This document shows, one piece after another, positions 56,977-64,000 of a stretch of DNA of 64,000 bases. The notes under the pieces are model-generated. The model did not search any database. It saw only the letters and a program-made list of their open reading frames with translations, and was not told the origin of the DNA. Every line of letters begins with the position of its first letter. Position 1 is the stretch's first letter. The DNA comes from Hyposmocoma kahamanoa (Eukaryota > Arthropoda > Insecta > Lepidoptera > Cosmopterigidae), in assembly GCF_003589595.1 (NCBI RefSeq), contig NW_020654810.1:22173976-22237975 (forward strand), written 5' to 3'. Made by a program: the position numbers and the translations under genes.

Positions 56977-59434
56977 CTACAAGATGCCAACGACTCCACA
57001 AGCGACTCTTCCGCCAGCATTTCCTGTCTTCTTCGAGTCTGGATGGTTCGAGCGTCCGAAATCGTCAGCCCTCTCATGAAGTACCACACCTCTGCCCAGG
57101 ATGCTATACGGACCGATCAACGAGATCAGGTCATCGGTAAAGTCGATGGTGGCAACACGATTTTCATCGAAGGCCACGTTGCCAAGGTCTCCTACGTGAC
57201 GATTTTTGTCACCTGGATGACCGTGATCTTTCTGAAATTGGAATAAAATTGCACTTAGCTAAGAGCGTCAAACAGAAATGAAAAATTATTGACAAATCTA
57301 TTAATAAGAGCAACTTACATGTTCAGGGTTGAAATGGGGACCAGTACTCAAGCATCCACCAGTGATGTCTCCCTTCTCATGTATGTGGAAGCCGTATTCA
57401 CCTAGTGGCAGACCAAAGATAGACCCTTGTACCTGGACCTTGCCATCAGCCAATTGAGTGAAAGTCACGTTTCCGGAGATTTCTTGACCTGATAGACTGG
57501 AAAGCTTCACAATAGCCTTTTGGGGTACCATCTGAAATCATGAAAAGCTTTGCAGTAACGGTTTTACCTATGATAAGTGCATAATTCGATCTATATTCTC
57601 AACATGTTTACTAAACTGGTAACCAATGGTGTATAATGTGTCTTATCATAATGACTTAGCGGTTTAATTGACTTGCACATTGTCGGCTACTTGTTTTTGG
57701 AATCGAATAGGATGTACTTTGTTTGTTACGGTTACGTGCGTAGTTTGTTTTGGGATTTTGAATAGGGTATTGACAAGTATGGCGTTAATTTACGTGCTCT
57801 TTGTTAACAAAAAAATATAGTACTTAAAGTTTAGTATGGAGTGCTTACGATTGCTGCACATTGAAAATGTAACAACTTTTTCGGGTCTAAGAGCGGTTAC
57901 AAACGGGGACTTTTAGCAGCGATACAAATGCGATGCAAACGCGAGTCGCGTCTTTGTATCGATGCAATCACCTATAACCCCGCAAGTGTAGCGATGCAAT
58001 CGCGAGTTTTGCTCTTAATAGTGTATATTTGGTTTTTCAAACAAAACCAACGTTTGTTGGTCTTGACAGATCCCATGATTATGGCTGACAGATTTTGTTT
58101 AAAAAAAAACACGATTTAGATCCAAACAATAGTTTCAATTCCCACATAACCTCCTAAGGCCTCATGTACAATCAACAACACTTGATGTGTTATACAAGAT
58201 CCGTTGGTGTGTAGTACGATGTACTGCCGTCGTGCATTATAATGAAATTTCGCATTCAAATTTAGCGCTATATGTTCCACATGACCATAGAGAATCTTGA
58301 ATAATCTCATTACAGAGTACTAAAAAAACCAACCTTAAAAGTACGTGGAATTACATCTATTTGCCAAATTTTATGGAAATATCCCCTAGTTCGCCACTAT
58401 ACGGGACTTGACAAAGGAGATAATAAAAATCGGTTCTCACTACTCAAAGTATATTAAGAGAGAAAAACGCCATGAATTGGAGAATATCAAAATCAACGAT
58501 TAAAATAATTGCTTCTTATAATAAAATTTAGGCGCTATTTATAAAAATGAACCTTCATGCGTGAAAAGCCACCCTTAGAGGTGGATGATTTTCTTCAAAA
58601 TTAAATGGGACCACTTTGGAGGTACCCTCTTTCCTACGAAAAAAGAATCATGAAAATCGGTCCACAAATACCGGAGGTATCGCGTAACATATATACAAAA
58701 AGAACATACAGTCAAATTGAGAACCTCCTCCTTTTTTGAAGTCGGTTAAAAATACTGCTTTTTTCATACGAAACTGAGTGCAAACTGGCTTGGGCCTAAA
58801 GCATGTATTAATGTTTAGTACATTTTGGGCGTTTAGTGCTTTCCCTTTTCTTTTTTTTTCTGATAAAAAATTTCACATATAAAAATGCCATGCAAGTTAC
58901 ATACTAAGAACAGTTTAACTTAGAAGTATCACAAACTAGAGCATTAATTTATCTGACGTCTAATATGAGGTCTATCTTCAGCATATGTATGTGAATTGAT
59001 TGCTGCAAGAAGAGATATACCACGGATACGAATTGATAAACAAAATGTAACAACGTTTACATAGACAGGTGTCTCATGGAAAATGGAGTAGTTTCAGTAG
59101 ATCTCTATATGAAAGAGTTCGTCCGGAAAAGTACTGTCATCTTCCCTATTTCTGCCGCCAAGCAATAATGTGAACATTACTGCGTTCCGGTTTTGAAGTG
59201 TAAGGATAAAATTACAGGAATTAAATAAAGTTACAAGTCCCAAGGACTTGTGTGCCCCTCAGATCTTTGCGGTTTAAAGTTCTGAGTGGCACTGCAACGT
59301 TCGTTCCGTCACTTGGGTATCATAAAAAAGGAAGTACAGCTAAAGACTTACATGATCAGGCTCATGATGTGCTGCCACCAAGACAGCGGCCGAAGCCAGA
59401 AGGAACATTTGTTTCATCATCTTCGCTTCTTTAT
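56977..59434 (-). CDS. Extracellular Cu/Zn superoxide dismutase
   Basis: Converts superoxide to hydrogen peroxide and oxygen. Exons in gene order: 59434-59352 (5' UTR, ATG at 59420), 57531-57319 and 57231-56977; borders cttttcag|, |gtaagtc, tttcag|, |gtaagtt and tttcag|. The protein is 178 residues. Residues 1-17 ([17 protein letters not shown]) are a signal peptide, so it is secreted, unlike the ~153-residue cytosolic enzyme. Copper ligands by position: His72, His74, His89 and His146; zinc: His89, His97, His106 and Asp109; disulfide Cys83-Cys172; active-site Arg169. [26 protein letters not shown] and [14 protein letters not shown] match the family. No ligand is missing and no frameshift seen, so it should be active. 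The first coding exon encodes just the signal region, a separable targeting module. Confidence 0.94.
57890..58020 (+). repeat. 'gcgatgcaa' repeat, copy 2
   Basis: 'gtctaagagcggttacaaac' and 'ttttagcagcgatacaaatg'; in the first coding intron of SOD. Confidence 0.55.
58022..58140 (-). repeat. Decayed Penelope-like fragment, copy 3
   Basis: Reverse orientation; 'ttttcaaacaaaaccaacgt' and 'acagatcccatgattatgg' match the 6828 copy with changes; the GAAAC core is lost. Confidence 0.35.
58313..58752 (+). repeat. LINE-tail-like repeat T, copy 3
   Basis: Full-length relative to the 45417 copy, about 440 bp, ending 'gaagtcggttaaaaata'; in a SOD intron. Confidence 0.62.
59090..59320 (-). repeat. Interspersed family R, copy (reverse)
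   Basis: 'gaaagagttcgtccgg', the hairpin region 'gcaataatgtgaacattact', and 'ttccgtcacttgggtatcat'. Ends just beside the SOD signal-peptide exon. Confidence 0.7.
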
Positions 59435-59679
59435 CTGAAAAGAATAATTTGTTTTTAGAACTTTGTCCTCTTGAATTTTCAAAAGAGTTTCCAAGGTATA
59501 TAATTAACAAATTCGTACAATTTCATAGTAAATGCGTACTTCGGTATAACTTAATTTTATTTCTTCTTATATACCAGACCACCAAAACCGGTCTCAAAGT
59601 AGAGAATTTACTATGACTACCAGGGCAACAGAATTCACACAGGGGCTCTACACGGAACATTCAGACTAAAGTCAGTTTA

Positions 59680-59775
59680 GAACAGTCCATTTCCCAAATT
59701 GGTCATATAGAAAACAGACCCGGGACCTTCATATCCACCGTTCACAATGCAAACAGTTGGGCCACCGAGTCATCA
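59680..59775 (-). repeat. Possible decayed tRNA-derived SINE
   Basis: On the minus strand 'tgactcggtggcccaactg' and 'aaggtcccgggtctg' resemble a SINE head. Weak. Confidence 0.25.
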
Positions 59776-60774
59776 ATTGTATAAGAATCTAAGTCAGAAA
59801 AAATAAAAAAACAATATTTTTTAATATCAAATAAATAAACATGCTTGGCCACAATCGACGATTACATTTTATAGTATTTTAATGAGTGTCTTGAACAATT
59901 TTTCTTCTAGACTTTTTACCTAAACGCGAGTAGAATGCCTTTTTAGATATTATTAAGAAGAAAATATTCCACCTCTAAAGGTGGCAAAATAGAGGATACT
60001 GAGGTTATAACTTTTTAAATTTCCTAAAATAAGTGGAAGTTGTTGGCTGCAAGATTCATAATGTTAGCAATTTTTCAGAAACTACTTTTTCACCTTATCA
60101 TCGAAATCCAGTTACATCGTATTTAAAGGAAACAGAGTTGGGAATACCGAAAACCTTAAACACAGATCTCTTGATCTAGTTCAGATTCCATTCTCCTACA
60201 GATTTTGTCCTTTATTAAATTAAACCTGTTTTTGTAACAAATACTTTGTAACAAAATTTAGTGGAAATAAAATAAATTTATTTAATTATTATTGCGTACT
60301 AAATGTGATATAATATATTAGGAAGAAAAAATAAGTAGAAATAGAGTAAATTTAAATCGTTAAGTTAAAAAAAGGGCATGGTGCCCAGGAGCATGATAAC
60401 ATTTCCCGTTTGAATGGGTTTTAGCATAATTTTTGACGACTAGTTGCCAACTTCTTCTAGTAGTCAGAAGATTCAACAAGCTGAAAATGATTAACTATAC
60501 TATTTTTTAAATTCGAACTGTAAAAGTTGAATTTTGTATGTAAGGTTCGTGTTTACCTACTTTTAACATCAGGCACAACAAGCAAGTTTAAAATAAGGGT
60601 TTATTTATTTTAACAACCCTTTTAATTTAATTAACTATTTAGAAATAACACTTGAAACAACAACACTTAGGAGAAAACAGTTTTGGGACAAAAAAATTAT
60701 CTTAAGTTTCATGTGTGTTAGTTCATATATTCGATATAACCTTGGTTTGGTATAATAACAAAAACACGACTCAC

Positions 60775-60864
60775 CTCGCCGGTACGGGCTCGCGAAATGT
60801 CCCACTCAACGAATACAACGAATAGTCTACAAGATGTTGTAAGAAGCTACCAATTTAAACTGAT
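60775..60864 (-). other. Probable 5' UTR exon of the SOD gene
   Basis: A strong donor on the minus strand (ggcgag|gtgagtcgtg at 60775/60774) precedes the SOD acceptor at 59435. The upstream sequence is locally GC-richer and has no start codon with a long frame. Inferred, not proven. Confidence 0.4.
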
Positions 60865-60900
60865 CTTTGACTTTAGTTTTGTTTTCAAAGCTCATTTATA
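60859..60900 (-). promoter_or_regulatory. Candidate SOD core promoter
   Basis: On the minus strand TATAAAT starts at 60900 and an arthropod-type initiator TCAGT lies at 60863-60859 (A at 60861, about 39 bp downstream, slightly farther than usual). A second possible start (GTCAAAG) is 32 bp from the TATA. Confidence 0.35.
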
Positions 60901-60914
60901 ACTCAATATATTTT

Positions 60915-61390
60915 GTAATAATTATTATACAAAGAACGGACACTCAGATAAAAATCATTCACTCAGAAAGAATTATAACAAACCAGTGGAGTAATTTCAT
61001 ATAAAAAATAATCGAATATGAATTCAATAAAAAATTAAATACAGTGAATGGCGACATCTCTAGCCGTGGCTGGTAGCTGTAAAAATATCTAACTGGGTGA
61101 CGAAATACTTTCATAGATTTCTCATAGATGGCGCTACGGCTAAAACTCGTTGAAAAACCAAATGCAAGATACGACAACAAACACATAGAAAAATTCGTGA
61201 GGTCCGCTGGTTCGTTCCGTGGCTTAGTTGGTATAGCGTCTGCAACGGTATGCTAGAAGACGTCGGTTCGAATTCGGGCGGATCGAAGGAATTTTTTCTG
61301 AGTGTTTGATCTTTGTATTAATAATTACAACAAACTACGTGGAGTAATTTCACATAAAAAAATAAATGAATATCAATTGAATAAGTAATA
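60915..61390 (+). mobile_element. Family F element with tRNA-like module
   Basis: 'ccagtggagtaatttcat', 'gcgacatctctagccgtggc', 'agatttctcatagatggcgc', the tRNA-like head at 61213-61290 ('gttccgtggcttagttggta', 'gtcggttcgaattc'), then 'gatctttgtattaataatta' and 'gtggagtaatttcacata'. Parallel to 31470-31855. Confidence 0.7.
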
Positions 61391-61409
61391 TATATTTTTT
61401 ACGATACCA

Positions 61410-61490
61410 AGTGACAAAGTTTTTTTGTCTCAAGGTGTCGGATATTGTGGTAGCGCCCCTCAGGTTTTTTCGATTTAAAGCTTTAATGGT
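61410..61490 (-). repeat. Interspersed family R, fragment
   Basis: 'gcgcccctcaggttttttcg' and 'atttaaagcttta'; short. Confidence 0.45.
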
Positions 61491-61769
61491 GTGGCGTCAC
61501 AGCACGATGGGGTGCATGAAAGGAGTCTCCCCGCACTACGTACCATTTTTTTCCTCTACGTATGACGCTACATCACATTTTTTGGCTGTCAATTATAATG
61601 AAACTATGATCTTTCAAATCTTCTATACAAAGATTATATATTTCAATAGCACCGATATTTTAAAACAATCATCAATATCGCTTCCAGATGCATTCACTCC
61701 TATATCTGTTAAGTTTGGAAACAGAATAAATTTCTACCTTAATTATGTGCTATGGTTTGCGTATTACGT

Positions 61770-61850
61770 CCAATTCGTATCAGTTCCGAATACCAGAAAT
61801 GACGATCCGAAATGTCACAGGGATAATTTTATCTCTATGTGTACAAGCAA
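61770..61850 (+). repeat. Second copy of the 6490 repeat
   Basis: 'cgtatcagttccgaat' and 'gatccgaaatgtcacaggga' shared with 6524-6600. Confidence 0.55.
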
Positions 61851-61950
61851 TATTCGAATTTTGAAAAATAAAAATATATCATACACTACCTTCTTGTGTG
61901 TACAAAAATTGTATTATTTGTTAATTTAATTAATTTATAAACTAGTTACA

Positions 61951-62636
61951 TAGACTCATCCGAAGAACAGAGTCCGATGTGATTATATAGCGAAAGGAGA
62001 ATAAATACGTTACGAGAACAACAAAGATCTATGTGCAAAACTACTTGTTCTCAGGACATAGTACATTTCGTTCGTTCTTATTCGCTGTGGATATCAGCTC
62101 GACCGTTGTTCGATTTTATATTTCCGAAATGAAACAAGGTATATAAATTCTCAAAACACCTTAACATAGGCCTTAGTTTGAATAAGGACATTATTCTGGT
62201 AACGTACTAATTATCTTTTCTCTATCGGACTCTGTTCTTCGGATGAGTCGAATTTCGTTATTAACTGCCTCCGTAGCCGAACGGTTACCATACCGGACTG
62301 CCACGCAGAGGTCCTGTGTTCGATTCCCAGGCCGGGAGAAATATGTGTATTGCCTACATTTATTCTATGTGTGTGTACATGTACATGGTACCCGCGACAC
62401 AGGGTTTCCCTAGTGCGGGGCTATGAGTGTGTTGCGTTATTATTATTATTCAAACTAAGGCGTAGGTAAAGGTGTTTTGAGAATTTATATATCTTATTTC
62501 GTTTCGGAAATATAAAATCGAATGGTCTATGGGACATCCACAGCGAAGAAGAACGAACGAAATGTACTATGTCCTGAGAACAAATAGTAGTCTTGCACAT
62601 AGATAGACCTTTGTTCTACGGATGAGTCGACATTAC
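61951..62636. mobile_element. Long foldback element containing SINE S1
   Basis: 'gactcatccgaagaacagag' at the left; 'ctttgttctacggatgagtc' at the right; long inner arms (about 62030-62190 and 62448-62607) are inverted ('ctcaggacatagtacatttc' / 'gaaatgtactatgtcctgag'). A third, inner copy of the end motif lies at 62225-62250. SINE S1 sits in the loop. Confidence 0.78.
62265..62428 (+). mobile_element. tRNA-derived SINE S1, copy 4 (forward)
   Basis: Head 'ctgcctccgtagccgaacgg', 'gtgttcgattcccaggcc', body 'gtgcggggctatgagtg', followed by (TTA)n. Confidence 0.85.
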
Positions 62637-62867
62637 AAAATAAGCTTAATAATGTGAATGTGTACGCAATAAAGCCCGAACTTTGACAAATATGGATGTA
62701 AAATTTCGCATAAAAGTGGATTTTCGTTATAATTCTCATGACAAATAAATATTTCTTAAACCACAAGGAGTCATCCATGGTTCACTAAAGGCTGCCCGCT
62801 TAAGAAAGATCTGGTCAAATATACCATCATCAAGATCAAGATCATTTTTATTTATGCTCATTTTTTA

Positions 62868-63035
62868 TATGATTCCAAGTGATGGGGCGAGCAAGTCGTG
62901 CGCCTGATGGTAAACGACACGCCTGTCCATAACAGTTGCAGTGCCACTCGGAGCTTTGAAACACAAAGATCTGAGGTGCAATCTGTCAGTGCGCCCTTCA
63001 CCAGCACCCTTACTCTACCAAACCGGAATCATACA
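62868..63035 (+). repeat. Interspersed family R, partial copy (forward)
   Basis: 'gattccaagtgatggggcga', 'cacgcctgtccataacagtt' and 'accagcacccttactctacc'; hairpin end missing. Confidence 0.7.
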
Positions 63036-63694
63036 AGTATTTCATTTATGAACAATCGGCTCCGCATGACTGCACACGGCCGGCAACGTTTTCACCTCTC
63101 TGGGCGCGTGCTTAGGTTCCTTTTTCCTCGTGGTGAGTGCCTGGTGTCATTAGTCAGATTTAGTAGGCTATTATAACGTAGGTATTTTCGCTGTTATCTG
63201 TATTTATACGTCGCCGGGAAATAATTTGAGACAGTGACCTTGTGCACAGAAATCTATAGATTTCTGTGGCGATCTGATATAATATAAAAGGTGCTTAAAA
63301 AAACAAAAGTTCCTAGTTTTAAAAATAGGAATATCGTCATAAAGGTATTCGGTCTGCTCGTGTTAGTTGCTAAAGGTAGAGCTCAAATTGTAATGGCGAG
63401 TGAGGACCGGTTATACGGGTCGACTTACTTCAATCAATCAGTGTAAATAACTTGCCGGCTTGGGTTCAGCGTAAAATATTATTATACCGTACATAATCTA
63501 TGTACTTGGATTGATTTTATGATGCGTCGCTTGGGTACTATTCGACTTTATTGACTCTCAACAAAAATCAAATCATGTACTTACACAGGTTAAAAAGTCG
63601 TTACAAGAATGAATTTTGAAGCACTGTGATCCGCCGTATGGCATACAAAATTTTCTTAGTTTTTAGCATTTTTTGATTTTCTTGCAATATTTTT

Positions 63695-63800
63695 TTTTAA
63701 TAAGACCAAGAGACGCAACGAAAAAGTCGCCCACCTGGTGGTAAGTCCATGACGTTGCAGTACCGCTTAGTACGTTAAATCACAAAGATCAGGGGGCCTA
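63695..63800 (+). repeat. Interspersed family R, partial copy (forward)
   Basis: 'aagaccaagagacgcaacg', 'ccacctggtggtaagtcc' and 'atcacaaagatcaggggg'. Confidence 0.55.
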
Positions 63801-63826
63801 CTATATATAACCTTTCAAAAAACAAT

Positions 63827-64000
63827 CTTATTTCAATGTAAGCTTATAGTAAGTTTATTACAACATTACTCATATTTTTCGTAAGTAATATTGTATATTC
63901 TTTACTAAAAATAGGAAAGAAATAACGCTATATGAACTGTATAATGCCATCTCTTTCTTTTTTGATGTTCCGAATCGTCCTATTGTAGTATAATGTTAAA
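63827..64000 (-). repeat. Inverted copy of the 25446-25660 repeat, runs off the window
   Basis: 'cttatttcaatgtaagctta' and 'ttgatgttccgaatcgtcct' are reverse complements of 25621-25650 and 25470-25490. The true end is beyond the window. Confidence 0.75.

Noticed and set aside
61411..61929. 172-codon + strand frame
   Set aside because: It starts in a family R fragment, crosses another repeat (61770-61850) and has no recognisable domain; composition is that of AT-rich chance frames.

Overview
The window is nuclear DNA of an insect, most probably a moth or butterfly. Genes are split by introns with GT..AG borders, the DNA is AT-rich and crowded with transposons, and TTAGG-type telomeric repeats carry non-LTR retrotransposons of the TRAS/SART kind best known from Lepidoptera. 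A SINE with the ATGATGATGA tail common in Lepidoptera is also present. No bacterial-type operon, rRNA gene, CRISPR array or convincing functional tRNA gene is visible.

Host genes. Three tetraspanin paralogues lie in a loose cluster: A on the + strand (3' half only, exons at 12717-12899, 13274-13504 and 17409-17483), B on the - strand (complete, five exons, 29838 down to 27454) and C on the - strand (41666 down to 34038, first exon not found). Exon borders, cysteine patterns and exon lengths correspond between them, so they look like tandem duplicates. A small orphan exon at 22544-22608 may be another tetraspanin C-terminus. At 56977-59434 a secreted Cu/Zn superoxide dismutase lies on the - strand, with a signal-peptide exon and a probable 5' UTR exon and promoter near 60775-60900. 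A possible first exon of an unidentified membrane protein is at 32431-32619 (-).

Layout. 1-3600: LINE remnants and a nearly intact LINE with one frameshift. 3600-8430: two copies of an 8-bp-duplication MITE, small LINE/SINE pieces, otherwise AT-rich unique sequence. 8430-12020: a GC-rich island of two telomere-specific retroelements in tandem, separated and bordered by short (CCTAA)n tracts. 12.2-22.6 kb: tetraspanin A with its long last intron and 3' flank. 23.5-27.4 kb: repeats including a THAP-exon-bearing DNA transposon. 27.4-41.7 kb: tetraspanins B and C, with tRNA-like foldback repeats and a longer THAP-exon transposon in between. 41.7-57 kb: a gene-poor patchwork of nested MITEs, foldbacks, SINEs and LINE tails. 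57-60.9 kb: SOD. 60.9-64 kb: more repeats.

The most notable items are a P-element-like transposon family (8-bp target duplications, precise inverted ends) that keeps a THAP zinc-finger first exon with a splice donor, one copy carrying an inverted ~99-bp repeat array with a YY1/Pho-like motif; a family of inverted-repeat elements carrying tRNA-like modules, one pair lying inside a tetraspanin intron absent from its paralogue; and a short telomeric retroelement that appears to have both ends but no coding capacity. All calls come from reading the sequence; no database search was possible.
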